A model generated the notes under the pieces. That model saw only the letters and a list, made by a program, of their open reading frames with translations, had not been told where the DNA came from and searched no databases. Shown here piece by piece: positions 38,435-47,615 of a stretch of 64,000 nucleotides of DNA. Position 1 is the first letter of the stretch; each line of letters begins with the position of its first letter. The stretch is from Paracoccaceae bacterium (GTDB taxonomy: Bacteria > Pseudomonadota > Alphaproteobacteria > Rhodobacterales > Rhodobacteraceae). The stretch is from positions 1-64,000 of the forward strand of contig CANBRQ010000003.1 in NCBI GenBank assembly GCA_947371955.1, in the 5' to 3' direction. A program made the translations under genes and the position numbers.

Positions 38435-39367
38435 ATGTCCTATGTCAACAATTTACGCATGTTCGTGCGGGTCTACGAACTGTCCTCGATGTCGGCGGCG
38501 GCACGGGACCAGCGCACTTCGCCCGCCGTGGCCTCGGCGCGAATCTCGGAGCTGGAAAAGCACCTTGGCGTGCGGCTGTTCAACCGCACCACCCGCAGCC
38601 TGCAGCCGACCGAGAATGGCCGGATCTTCTATGAAGGCGCCCGCAAGGTGCTGGAGGCGATTGACGAAGCCGAGGCGTCCGTGATGGAGACCGCCCAGAA
38701 CCCGCGCGGCGTGGTGTTTGTGGCGGCCCCGCTCGGGATAGGTCGCCGCTTCATCGCCCCGCATGTGCCCAGCTTCAAGGACCAGTACCCCGCCATCGAC
38801 GTGCGCCTGCGCCTGTCGGACCGGGTGATCGACCTGACGGCCGAGGGACTGGATATCGCCTTCCACCTTGGCATCCTTGAGGATTCCACCCTGAAAGTGC
38901 GGCTCATCGCCGACTGCCCCCGGCTTTTGTGCGCCGCCCCGGCCTATATCGCCCGGCGCGGCATGCCGCTGGACGGCGAGGCGCTGGTGCGTGACAAGCA
39001 CGATTGCCTGAACCTGCGTTTTCCCGGTGCCAAGGAATTCCAGTGGACCCTGCAAACTCCCGAAGGCCCGCGCCGCTTTGAAATCTCGGGGCCTTACGAA
39101 TCCGATGACGGCGACGTGCTGACGGGTTGGGCCTTGGACGGGCGCGGCGTGGTGCTGAAACCGGCGTTCGAGGTGGCAGACCATCTGCGCCAAGGTCGGC
39201 TCATTCCGGTTGCAACGGCCACGCCGCCCTTGCCCACGCAGCTTTCGCTTCTGTCGCAGCAGCGCAGCGCCAAGGACAGCAAGGTGCGGCTGTTCACCGA
39301 TTACATGGTCGCCCGCATCCGCGAGGAGATGCGCCGCGCCACGGCGGGCCCCGATGCGCAGCCTTGA
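38435..39367 (+). CDS. LysR family transcriptional regulator
   Basis: MFVRVYELSSMSAAARDQRTSPAVASARISELEKHLGVRLFNRTTRSLQPTENG. Confidence 0.95.
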   Translation: MSYVNNLRMFVRVYELSSMSAAARDQRTSPAVASARISELEKHLGVRLFNRTTRSLQPTENGRIFYEGARKVLEAIDEAEASVMETAQNPRGVVFVAAPLGIGRRFIAPHVPSFKDQYPAIDVRLRLSDRVIDLTAEGLDIAFHLGILEDSTLKVRLIADCPRLLCAAPAYIARRGMPLDGEALVRDKHDCLNLRFPGAKEFQWTLQTPEGPRRFEISGPYESDDGDVLTGWALDGRGVVLKPAFEVADHLRQGRLIPVATATPPLPTQLSLLSQQRSAKDSKVRLFTDYMVARIREEMRRATAGPDAQP

Positions 39368-40031
39368 ACCGCTGATCGACCGACCGCCCTACCGGATCGA
39401 CCTGATCCCCGGCACCTCCGCCGACCTTGTGCTGTCCTTCGCCTCCATCGGCCACGATGCCACGCGCCCGCCCTCGCCCGAGTTCATCCGCTCGGCCAGT
39501 GTCGACAACCGCCCGGCGCTGTTCATCCTTGACGCATCGCGCAGCTGGGCCACCGCCCCCGGCTTTGCCGAGGTGTTGACCGATGCTGTCGACCTGCTGC
39601 GGGCCCGCCAACCGATTGAACGAACCCTCGCCATCGGCTCCTCGATGGGCGCGTTCATGGCCCTGCGCGCGGGTGAGGTTCAGCCCCTGACCGCCATCCT
39701 CGCCATCAGCCCCCAGCATCGCCCCGCCGCGCCTTCGGAGACACGCTGGCGCGAGTGGACCGCTGCCCTGCCCGAAAGCCTGACCGCCCCGCTGCCACAA
39801 GGCCCGCAGATCACCCTGCTGCACGGGATGCGGGATGACCGCGAGCAAGCGCTGGCCTTCCCGCAACGCCCCGGCGTCGACCACATCCTGTTCCCGGACC
39901 AGACCCATTCCGCCCTTGCCGCCCATCTGAAAGCGCGGGGCGTGACCCTTGGGCTGATCGAAGCCGCCCTGTCGCAAGATCGCCGTCGTCTGCTGCGCAT
40001 TCTGCGCTCGGCCGGTGGGGAAAGGCGCTGA
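39354..40031 (+). CDS. Alpha/beta hydrolase fold protein
   Basis: LAIGSSMGAFMALRAGEV nucleophile elbow; DQTHSALAAHLKARG; ATG overlaps the end of the LysR gene. Confidence 0.75.
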   Translation: MRSLEPLIDRPPYRIDLIPGTSADLVLSFASIGHDATRPPSPEFIRSASVDNRPALFILDASRSWATAPGFAEVLTDAVDLLRARQPIERTLAIGSSMGAFMALRAGEVQPLTAILAISPQHRPAAPSETRWREWTAALPESLTAPLPQGPQITLLHGMRDDREQALAFPQRPGVDHILFPDQTHSALAAHLKARGVTLGLIEAALSQDRRRLLRILRSAGGERR

Positions 40032-40133
40032 GGGCTGACGTGTCGCACCCACGCTTCGGCATGGGCGGCTTGCCCGACTCAGGTGCATGGGCCTAGGTTC
40101 ACGGCATTGATGCTCCGTTTCAGCAGGTATGCC

Positions 40134-40484
40134 ATGCAGCGATTTGTTGTCGCTTTTCTGTTCGGCCTGATCGGGTCAACCGCCCTCGCCGGCCCCTATT
40201 GCAACCCGCCCGCCCCCGGCATGTCCTTCGACCAATGGGACAGCGTCTGCGCCGAAGAGATCGACTACGCCTATCAGGTCTATGGCGGTGGCATGAACTA
40301 TGACTATTTCGTCGAGAACCTATACGGCATGTACCTCAACCCGCCGCAGCAGCAGTACAACGGCGGCGTGACGCCGATGGCTCAATGCGCGCCCGAGGGG
40401 TCAACCCAATGCAATTCCTCGGGCTGGCTTTACACCTGCACCAATGGGCAATGGCTGACCGGTTCGGTCAAATGCGGCAACTAG
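40134..40484 (+). CDS. Small secreted Cys-containing protein, hypothetical
   Basis: Signal peptide MQRFVVAFLFGLIGSTALAG; Cys-rich C-terminus CAPEGSTQCNSSGWLYTCTNGQWLTGSVKC. Confidence 0.7.
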   Translation: MQRFVVAFLFGLIGSTALAGPYCNPPAPGMSFDQWDSVCAEEIDYAYQVYGGGMNYDYFVENLYGMYLNPPQQQYNGGVTPMAQCAPEGSTQCNSSGWLYTCTNGQWLTGSVKCGN

Positions 40485-40485
40485 G

Positions 40486-40848
40486 TCAGCTTCCGCGATA
40501 GGTGGAATAGCCGAAGGCGCTGAGCAGCAGCGGCACGTGGTAGTGTGAGGTCTCGTCGCTGATGCCGAAGCGGATCGGGATTTCGTTCAGAAACAGCGTC
40601 TCGCCGGTCACCTGACCGGAGGCGCGAAGGTAGTCGCCCGCGCAGAAGACCAGTTCATAGCCGCCCACCCGGAAGTCCTTGCCCTTGAGCAGCGGCGTAT
40701 CGGTGCGGCCATCGGCGTTGGTCACAACCTCAGCAATCTGTTTGTGGCTGTTGCCCGTCACCCGGTAGAGCATGATCTTGATGCCGCCCGCAGGTACCCC
40801 GCGCGCCGTGTCCAGCACATGTGTCGTCAGCCAGCCATCCGCCATCAT
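40486..40848 (-). CDS. uraH: 5-hydroxyisourate hydrolase
   Basis: LTTHVLDTARGVPAGGIKIMLYR; C-terminal YHVPLLLSAFGYSTYRGS. Confidence 0.96.
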   Translation of the reverse strand: MMADGWLTTHVLDTARGVPAGGIKIMLYRVTGNSHKQIAEVVTNADGRTDTPLLKGKDFRVGGYELVFCAGDYLRASGQVTGETLFLNEIPIRFGISDETSHYHVPLLLSAFGYSTYRGS

Positions 40849-40984
40849 CGCCCCCTTTTTCGCCACCTTGCCGCATTTCGCCAAGGCCCGCACCCCGGCA
40901 CCGGCGCAAAGCACTTTCCGGCTTTATTTGATACCGGAGCTTGCTTATCCCGCATAGTCTAAGCCTGTCAGGTTGAGGTGCCCC

Positions 40985-42400
40985 ATGCAACGCTACCCCC
41001 GAGATTTCCGTGGCCACGGCCCGACCCCGCCCGATGCCGCTTGGCCCAATGGCGCGAAAGTCGCCATTTCGCTGGTGCTGAACTACGAAGAGGGCGGCGA
41101 GAACAACATCCTGCATGGCGATGGCCAGTCCGAGGCCTTCCTGTCTGACATCGCCGGGGCTGCGCCCTGGCCCGACAAGCGCCACTGGAACATGGAGTCG
41201 ATCTACGACTATGGCGCGCGGGCTGGCTTCTGGCGGCTGCACCGTTTGTTCACCGGCATGGATATTCCGGTCACGATCTATGGCGTCTCCACCGCGCTGG
41301 CGCGCAACCCCGAACAGGTGGCGGCCATGAAGGCGGCAGGGTGGGAAATCGCCTCGCATGGGTTGAAATGGATTGACCACCGCGACATGGCCCCCGAGGA
41401 AGAGGCCCGCCAGATCGCCGAGTCGATCCGTCTGCACACCGAAGTGGTGGGCGAGCCGCCGCGCGGCTGGTACACCGGGCGCTGTTCCGTCAACACGGTG
41501 GACCTGACGGCCGCCACGGGGCAGTTCGACTGGATTTCGGACACCTATGACGACGACCTGCCCTATTGGCGTGAAGTGGGCTCCCGCGACCAGCTGATCA
41601 TCCCCTACACCCTTGAAGCCAACGACATGCGCTTTGCCACCGCGCCGGGCTATATCGAGGGCGAGCAGTTCTTCACCTATCTGCGCGACACCTTCGACAC
41701 GCTTTATGCGGAAGGCGAGGCGGGGTCGCCGAAGATGTTCTCGGTCGGCCTGCATTGCCGCGTGATCGGGCGTCCGGGCAAGATCGCTGGCCTCAAGCGC
41801 TTCCTTGACTATGCAAGGATGCATAAGGACGTCTGGTTCGCCCGCCGCATCGAGATTGCCCGGCATTGGGCGGCAACCCACCCGCATCAGCGCATCGAAC
41901 GCCCGTCCCGGATGACGCGAGAGCGGTTCGTGGCCCGCTTCGGCGGGGTCTTCGAGCATTCGCCATGGATCGCCGACCGCGCCTTCGATCTGGAACTGGG
42001 GCCTGCCCATGACAGCGCCGCTGGCCTGCACAACGCCTTGGCGCGCATGTTCCGCTCGGCCAGCGCCGAGGAACGGCTGGGCGTTCTGAAAGCCCACCCC
42101 GACCTTGCCGGCAAACTCGCCGCCGCCCGCCGCCTGACGCCGGAAAGCAGCGCCGAACAGGCCAGCGCCGCGCTGGATGCCCTGACCGATGCCGAACGCG
42201 CGACCTTCCAGGACTTGAACGGCCAGTATGTCGCCAAGCACGGCTTCCCCTTCATCATCGCCGTGCGGGACAACACCAAGGCCTCGATCCTTGCGGCCTT
42301 CCACAGCCGCCTGTCGAACGAGACCGTCCCCGAATTCACCACCGCCTGCGCCCAAGTCGAGCGTATCGCCGAACTTCGCCTGAAGGACCTGCTGCCATGA
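40985..42400 (+). CDS. puuE: PuuE-type allantoinase fused to OHCU decarboxylase (UraD)
   Basis: N-terminal polysaccharide-deacetylase-like domain (MQRYPRDFRGHGPTPPDAAWPNGAKVAISLVLNYEEGGE); C-terminal UraD (VLKAHPDLAGKLAAA...YVAKHGFPFIIAVRDNTKASIL). Confidence 0.95.
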   Translation: MQRYPRDFRGHGPTPPDAAWPNGAKVAISLVLNYEEGGENNILHGDGQSEAFLSDIAGAAPWPDKRHWNMESIYDYGARAGFWRLHRLFTGMDIPVTIYGVSTALARNPEQVAAMKAAGWEIASHGLKWIDHRDMAPEEEARQIAESIRLHTEVVGEPPRGWYTGRCSVNTVDLTAATGQFDWISDTYDDDLPYWREVGSRDQLIIPYTLEANDMRFATAPGYIEGEQFFTYLRDTFDTLYAEGEAGSPKMFSVGLHCRVIGRPGKIAGLKRFLDYARMHKDVWFARRIEIARHWAATHPHQRIERPSRMTRERFVARFGGVFEHSPWIADRAFDLELGPAHDSAAGLHNALARMFRSASAEERLGVLKAHPDLAGKLAAARRLTPESSAEQASAALDALTDAERATFQDLNGQYVAKHGFPFIIAVRDNTKASILAAFHSRLSNETVPEFTTACAQVERIAELRLKDLLP

Positions 42401-43227
42401 CCAGCTATTATGCGCCGACCGGTGGTCTGCCGCCCCAGACCGCCCTGATGACCCAGCGCGCCGTGTTTACCGAGGCCTATGCCGTCATCCCCAAGGGCTG
42501 CTTTTCCGATATCCTCGTCAGCTATCTGCCGGGCTGGACCGGCACGCGCCTCTGGCTGATCGCAAGGCCGATGTCGGGCTTTTCCGAAACCTTCTCGCAA
42601 TATGTGATGGAGGTGCAGCCGGGCCACGGCTCTGACGCGCCCGACGCCGACATGGGGGCCGAGCACTGGCTGTTCGTCACCCATGGCGAGGCGACGCTGA
42701 CCATCGGCGGCGCGGGCCATGACCTGTCACCGGGCAGCTATGCCTATATTCCGGCGGGCACGCGCTGGACCTTCCTGGCCGAAGGAAGCGAGCCCGCCCG
42801 TTTCCACTGGCTGCGCAAGCTGTACGAACCCGCCCCGGGCGTGGCCGCCCCCGAGGCCTTTGTCACCAACGAGACCGATCTGCCCGTAAACTGGATGCCC
42901 GACACGGCCCGCCGCTGGGGCACCACGCGGTTTGTCGATCCCACAGACCTGCGGCACGACGCCCATGTCAACATCGTGACCTTCCAGCCGGGCGGCGTGA
43001 TCCCCTTCGAGGAGACCCACGTGATGGAGCACGGCCTTTACGTGCTAGAAGGCAAGGCCGTCTACAAGCTGAACAAGGACTGGGTCGAGGTCGAGGCCGG
43101 CGATTTCATGTGGCTGCGCGCCTATTGCCCGCAAGCCTGCTACGCCGCAGGCCCCGGCCCGTTCCGCTATCTGCTCTACAAGGACGTGAACCGCCATGCG
43201 AAGCTGCGCGGGGTCTTGGGGCGGTAA
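42397..43227 (+). CDS. (S)-ureidoglycine aminohydrolase, bicupin
   Basis: HVNIVTFQPGGVIPFEETHVMEHGLYVLEGKAVYKLNKDWVEVEAGDFMWLRAYCPQACYAAG; follows puuE with ATGA overlap. Confidence 0.93.
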   Translation: MTSYYAPTGGLPPQTALMTQRAVFTEAYAVIPKGCFSDILVSYLPGWTGTRLWLIARPMSGFSETFSQYVMEVQPGHGSDAPDADMGAEHWLFVTHGEATLTIGGAGHDLSPGSYAYIPAGTRWTFLAEGSEPARFHWLRKLYEPAPGVAAPEAFVTNETDLPVNWMPDTARRWGTTRFVDPTDLRHDAHVNIVTFQPGGVIPFEETHVMEHGLYVLEGKAVYKLNKDWVEVEAGDFMWLRAYCPQACYAAGPGPFRYLLYKDVNRHAKLRGVLGR

Positions 43228-43236
43228 ACTGGACCG

Positions 43237-43263
43237 GTAGCATGGGCCAATGGCCCATCCTAC
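43237..43263. repeat. Palindrome family 3, copy 2
   Basis: GTAGCATGGGCCA-A-TGGCCCATCCTAC, one mismatch in 13-bp arms. Confidence 0.8.
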
Positions 43264-43700
43264 GCGCCGGCGATGATCTCCAACGCCTTGGCAATCCGCC
43301 GCGCCCGGGTCTGCGCGGTCTTGGCCTCTTCCACTGCCCGGACATGTTCCTTGCGGTGCGAATAGGACATGGCGGCAAACCGCGCCTGCAGCCCGGCAGA
43401 CTGCAGGGCCAGCGCCAGATCCTCCGGCACAGCGACGTCGCGCGGTTCGGTGTCCAGCCTAACCTCCACCTCCACCACCTGCCCGGCGACAACCCCTGCC
43501 GCCGCCCGATGCTCCTGCGCCAAGGGCAGCTTGAAGCCGCCACCCAGGGCAAAGACACTGCTGCGACAGGAATGACCGTTCAACGTCACCACCACCTTGG
43601 CGCGCTTGCCCCCGCCCAACGCGGCCACCACGGCTTCTGGAACCGCCAGCCCGGTCGCAGTCATCCCCGGCTCCTGCCGGACCTCCGTCGTGAATTTCAT
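43260..43700 (-). CDS. YdeI/OmpD-associated, DUF1905-type protein
   Basis: N-terminal DUF1905-like beta-barrel; C-terminal FAAMSYSHRKEHVRAVEEAKTAQTRARRIAKALEII. Confidence 0.85.
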   Translation of the reverse strand: MKFTTEVRQEPGMTATGLAVPEAVVAALGGGKRAKVVVTLNGHSCRSSVFALGGGFKLPLAQEHRAAAGVVAGQVVEVEVRLDTEPRDVAVPEDLALALQSAGLQARFAAMSYSHRKEHVRAVEEAKTAQTRARRIAKALEIIAGA

Positions 43701-43770
43701 GGCACGGCCCCGCTCCCAAAGCGCCAGTCTGCCGCAAATCCCAAGATCGGCAAAGCCTGCTCGCTTTCCC

Positions 43771-43823
43771 TTTCATTCAGGCCCAAATATCCCACGGGGG
43801 TCCGGGGGTGTGAAACCCCCGGC
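43771..43823 (-). repeat. Intergenic repeat family 1, copy D
   Basis: Minus strand CCGGGGGTTTCACACCCCCGGACCCCCGTGGGATATTTGGGCCTGAATGAAA. Confidence 0.72.
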
Positions 43824-43980
43824 GCGCCCAAGCCCGCCGTCCGTCCCCGGTTTCACACGCAAATTCCCTAAGAAATCCCTAACAGAAATCACAAAACCTA
43901 TTCCTTCCAGACCCTTACCCCAGATTGCACGCGTGCAATCCCCCCTTGCCAGCCCCTGCCAATTCCGCCACCCTCTGCCC

Positions 43981-44463
43981 ATGCAGATCCATATCGAACC
44001 CCTCACCGCCGCAGCCTTCGCCCCCTTTGGCGACGTGCTGGAGGCCACCGGCGACTTCCGCCTGATCAATGCGGGCCTCTGCCAGCGCCACCACGACCGC
44101 GCCCGCATCGACGTGGCGCCCGAAGTCAGCCCGGACAACCGCCCCGGCATCTCGATCTTTAAGGCCGAACCCCGCGCCCTGCCCTACAGCTTCGACCTGA
44201 TCGAGCGTCACCCCGAAGGCAGCCAAGCCTTCCTGCCGATGTCCGAACACCCTTTCCTCGTCATCGTGTCGCAGGGCCCCGCGGCCACGCCGCGCGCCTT
44301 CCTGACCAATGGCGCGCAGGGCATCAACCTGCACCGCGGCACTTGGCATGGTGTGTTGACCCCGCTCCACGCACCCGGCCTCTTCGCCGTGGTCGACCGG
44401 ATCGGTACCACGCCCAACCTGGAAGAATTCCGCTACCCGGCGCCCTTCACTGTGCTTGGGTAA
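43981..44463 (+). CDS. allA: Ureidoglycolate lyase
   Basis: IEPLTAAAFAPFGDVLEATGD; LPMSEHPFLVIVSQ; INLHRGTWHGVLTPL. Confidence 0.95.
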   Translation: MQIHIEPLTAAAFAPFGDVLEATGDFRLINAGLCQRHHDRARIDVAPEVSPDNRPGISIFKAEPRALPYSFDLIERHPEGSQAFLPMSEHPFLVIVSQGPAATPRAFLTNGAQGINLHRGTWHGVLTPLHAPGLFAVVDRIGTTPNLEEFRYPAPFTVLG

Positions 44464-45601
44464 GGGTAGGATGGGCGATCCGCCCATCTTCCGGCAAAGT
44501 CTCCCACCGCAAACCACGCGCCGTGCCTTCGGCAAAGCCTGCGAACTCCGCCGTCAGATAGGCCGCCTTCGCCGTGTCGCCCTTCAGATGCACATCCAGA
44601 AACGCCGAGACAAAATGCGCCGCGATGTTGTTCATCCGCGCCGTGTCCCAGACCTTGTCGGCATAATGCTCGAAGGGCACGAAAGGCAGCCACTCCACCG
44701 CCGCCCAGCTTTCCACCGGGGCAGGATAAGGCGCCGCCGCGTTGTGGCCCGCGCCGTCAAAGGTCAAGAGATGCCGCTCGACCCCCACCGCCTCGTCAAA
44801 TATCTTCCGCATCCCCGTGTCATAACCTGACACGTCATCCCGGCTTCCCGCCACGATCAGTGCGGGCACCGACAGGCCTGCCATGCCGGCCGCATCCCAG
44901 ACCCCGTATTGTCGCCCCCAGGGCCCGACCGGAATGATCGCCTTCAGCCGCGGGTCCGCCACCGCTGCAAGATGCGCCGCCATCCACGGGCCGCCGCCGC
45001 GCTCCATCGTCAGCGTCGCTTCCGAGACCGAGGCCCCCCCTGCGATCAGCGCGCCATAGCCCCCCATCGAATAGCCGATGATCGCCACCTTTGACGCCCC
45101 CAGCGCGTCCATGATGAACCGCGTGTCCAACGGCCGGTTCACCAGGGTCGAGGCAAAGGCCTGCCCACCCAGATAGGCCGGATCGCCATAGGTGCTTTCC
45201 GGATGATCGATGCTCGCCACCAGATAGCCCTTGGAGGCGAGATTCTCGCCGAGATGGCTCATCAGCATCCGGTTGCCGGGATAGCCGTGGCTCAGGATCA
45301 CCAGCGGGAAATCCCCCTCCGCCGCCCCGGCATCGCGCGCGGCGCGGCCCTGCAGCGCGACCTCGGTCCTGCCATCTCGGCAAAGTGTCCGGTACGTGCC
45401 GCCCGGCGCAGTCCCCACCGTCGCAGGATACCAGAGTTCCACCGTCAGACGCCGATCCTTCACCCCGCCCGCCAACACATCCGCCTGACCCGGATGGATC
45501 AGCTCCAGTGTCTTGACCCCAACGGGATAGGGCCCAAGCCGTGCAAGCTCCGGTGCGTCGGGGCGGATCAGGTCGATGCGGTTGTCATGGCTGGCGTGCA
45601 T
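44447..45601 (-). CDS. Alpha/beta hydrolase, PAF-acetylhydrolase/dienelactone hydrolase-like
   Basis: LVILSHGYPGNRMLMSHLGENLASKGYLVASIDHPEST; VAIIGYSMGGYGAL. Confidence 0.88.
   Translation of the reverse strand: MHASHDNRIDLIRPDAPELARLGPYPVGVKTLELIHPGQADVLAGGVKDRRLTVELWYPATVGTAPGGTYRTLCRDGRTEVALQGRAARDAGAAEGDFPLVILSHGYPGNRMLMSHLGENLASKGYLVASIDHPESTYGDPAYLGGQAFASTLVNRPLDTRFIMDALGASKVAIIGYSMGGYGALIAGGASVSEATLTMERGGGPWMAAHLAAVADPRLKAIIPVGPWGRQYGVWDAAGMAGLSVPALIVAGSRDDVSGYDTGMRKIFDEAVGVERHLLTFDGAGHNAAAPYPAPVESWAAVEWLPFVPFEHYADKVWDTARMNNIAAHFVSAFLDVHLKGDTAKAAYLTAEFAGFAEGTARGLRWETLPEDGRIAHPTLTQAQ
44465..44492. repeat. Palindrome family 3, copy 3
   Basis: GTAGGATGGGCGATCCGCCCATCTTCC; lies inside the 3' end of the 44447-45601 minus ORF. 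Confidence 0.72.
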
Positions 45602-45664
45602 GGTCAGGCTCCCTCAGGTTGCCTGAACCTTAAGGCCGGCCCTGCCAAGGTCCAGCCCGGAAAC

Positions 45665-45697
45665 GAAAAAGGGGCAACCCGCAGGCTGCCCCTTTCC
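45665..45697 (-). terminator. Rho-independent terminator after cspA
   Basis: Minus strand AAAGGGGCA...TGCCCCTTT stem followed by TTCGTTT. Confidence 0.85.
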
Positions 45698-45737
45698 GTA
45701 AAACCTCTGCTCCGGCCCGAAGCCCGCAGCGGAAAGC

Positions 45738-45944
45738 TTATGCCAGCGCCAGATTGATCGCCGACTCGCGGCCATCACGGCCGGCTTCGATGTCGAAGGT
45801 CACGGCTTGGCCGTCAGCCAGTTGGCGGATGCCAGCGCGTTCCATGGCGGTAATGTGGACGAACACGTCCTTCTTTCCGCCTTCGGGAGCGATAAAGCCG
45901 AAACCTTTAGTTGCGTTGAACCATTTCACGGTGCCCTTGGCCAT
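45738..45944 (-). CDS. Cold shock protein, CspA family
   Basis: [53 protein letters not shown]. Confidence 0.97.
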   Translation of the reverse strand: MAKGTVKWFNATKGFGFIAPEGGKKDVFVHITAMERAGIRQLADGQAVTFDIEAGRDGRESAINLALA

Positions 45945-46201
45945 CGTGTTAACTCCTGTTTGTCTGCCATCCGCAGGAATGCGATGGCCCGGCGCAGTCA
46001 CGTCAAGATCGAAAGCTGCAGCCGTAGCCAGACAGGGTCGATAATTAGCGGTTCGCCTGATGCACATGCGCCCTTTCAGCCTTAAAAGCAACCCCAAAGG
46101 GAAAAGAAAGCCCGCCCGTCCCGCGCGTCTTGCCTTGACAGAGCAACCAAAACGCCGCCCCCTGCGGCCCCGGGCACCCCATCCCTAGAGGCCAAACCGC
46201 C

Positions 46202-47050
46202 ATGCGCCTGCTGACCTACAACATCCAGTATGGCTATGGCCGCGATGACCGCTATGACCTGACCCGCGTCGCCGAGGTGCTGAAATCCGCCGATATCGCC
46301 GCTTGTCAGGAAGTGGATCGCCATTGGTCCCGCACGGGCCACGATGACCAGCCCGCCCTTCTGGCCCGGATGCTGCCCGATCACTTCACGGCCTATGCGC
46401 CCGGCTTCGACATGGACGCTTCTACGCCTTCGGACAAATCCCGCCGCCGCCAGTTCGGCCCGATGATTCTGTCGCGCTGGCCGATCTTGTGGACCCGCAC
46501 CCATCTTCTGCCGCTGCGCCGCATGCTGGACCCGCTCAACACCCAGACCTGCGCACTGGAGGCCGTCATTGCAGCCCCAACAGGCCCCTTGCGGATCATC
46601 AACCTCCACCTCGCCCATGTGGGCGTGGACGAGCGTCTGGCCCAGCTGGACCACCTTTTGTCCCTGCCCTATGCGTCGGGCCCATGGAGCGGCACCGACG
46701 ATGAACCCACCCGCAACTGGACCGAAAGCCAGCCCGAGCCGGCCTTTCCCGCCAGCACGGTCTGGATGGGCGATTTCAACATGGAGCCCTTCAGTGCGGA
46801 ATATCTGCGGCTGACCGGCCAGACGCCCTACCACCCCGGCGCCCGCTATGCCGACAGCCTTGTCGATGCGGTGGCCCTGACCGGGGCCAAGCTTTACACC
46901 CACGAAAAGATCATCGCGGGCACAAGCCGCCTGCGCCAGTTGGACCATGTCTTCGTGACGCCCGACCTCGTCCCCCGCGTCCGCAGCGCCAGGAGCGATG
47001 CGGCAGAACAAGGCTCGGACCATTTCCCGCTGTGGGTCGAACTCTCGTAG
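46202..47050 (+). CDS. Endonuclease/exonuclease/phosphatase family protein
   Basis: MRLLTYNIQYGYG; IAACQEVDRHW; VWMGDFNMEPFSAEY; SDHFPLWVEL. Confidence 0.93.
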   Translation: MRLLTYNIQYGYGRDDRYDLTRVAEVLKSADIAACQEVDRHWSRTGHDDQPALLARMLPDHFTAYAPGFDMDASTPSDKSRRRQFGPMILSRWPILWTRTHLLPLRRMLDPLNTQTCALEAVIAAPTGPLRIINLHLAHVGVDERLAQLDHLLSLPYASGPWSGTDDEPTRNWTESQPEPAFPASTVWMGDFNMEPFSAEYLRLTGQTPYHPGARYADSLVDAVALTGAKLYTHEKIIAGTSRLRQLDHVFVTPDLVPRVRSARSDAAEQGSDHFPLWVELS

Positions 47051-47073
47051 GGTGGGGTTAAACCCCACCCTAC
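47047..47073. repeat. Palindrome family 3, copy 4 (perfect)
   Basis: GTAGGGTGGGGTT-A-AACCCCACCCTAC, perfect 13-bp arms; contains the upstream TAG stop. Confidence 0.88.
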
Positions 47074-47095
47074 CTGACGCCCCACAACCGGCACT

Positions 47096-47491
47096 TCAGC
47101 CCCCTGCCACCTGCCGCGCATAATCGCCCGCATCAAACCAGCCACGCGACAGGACAATCTGCCCCTCTGCGTCCAGATCCCATTCCTCGCAGCCCCGGAT
47201 CGTCAAGGCGTTCTTCGTGCCGGAGTGGTGGCCCGTGAAGGTCCAGAGATAGACCATGTGATCACCCAGAAGCCGGATGCCGTCGCAGATCAGGCTCAGA
47301 TCGGGCACATCCGCGTAAAAGCCGTCTGCCATCGCCGCCACGCCGGCCCGGCCCGCCCATGGAGCGCCCCGGTTGATGATGATGCTTCCGTCGGGCGCAA
47401 AGAACGCGGCCACGGCCCCGGCCGATCGCGAATTCCATGCCGCCGTGTAATCAACGGCCAATGCTTGTGCCTGTGCAAGGCTCAGTCCCAT
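47096..47491 (-). CDS. NTF2/SnoaL-like protein
   Basis: ALAVDYTAAWNSRSAGAVAAFFAPDGSIIINRGAPWAGRAGVAAMADGFYADVPDL. Confidence 0.87.
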   Translation of the reverse strand: MGLSLAQAQALAVDYTAAWNSRSAGAVAAFFAPDGSIIINRGAPWAGRAGVAAMADGFYADVPDLSLICDGIRLLGDHMVYLWTFTGHHSGTKNALTIRGCEEWDLDAEGQIVLSRGWFDAGDYARQVAGG

Positions 47492-47615
47492 GAAAACCTC
47501 CAGAACGGTTCAATACCTTGGCGAGCATCCCACCCGCTGTTGCCCCCTGTCAACGCGCCTCGCCTCCTTGACAGGGACCCACCGCTTCTCCTTCATGGCG
47601 GCCAAAAGGAACCCC

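Noticed and set aside
40730-42355. 541-aa minus ORF opposite the puuE-uraD fusion
   Set aside because: Antisense shadow; the fusion is strongly supported on the plus strand.
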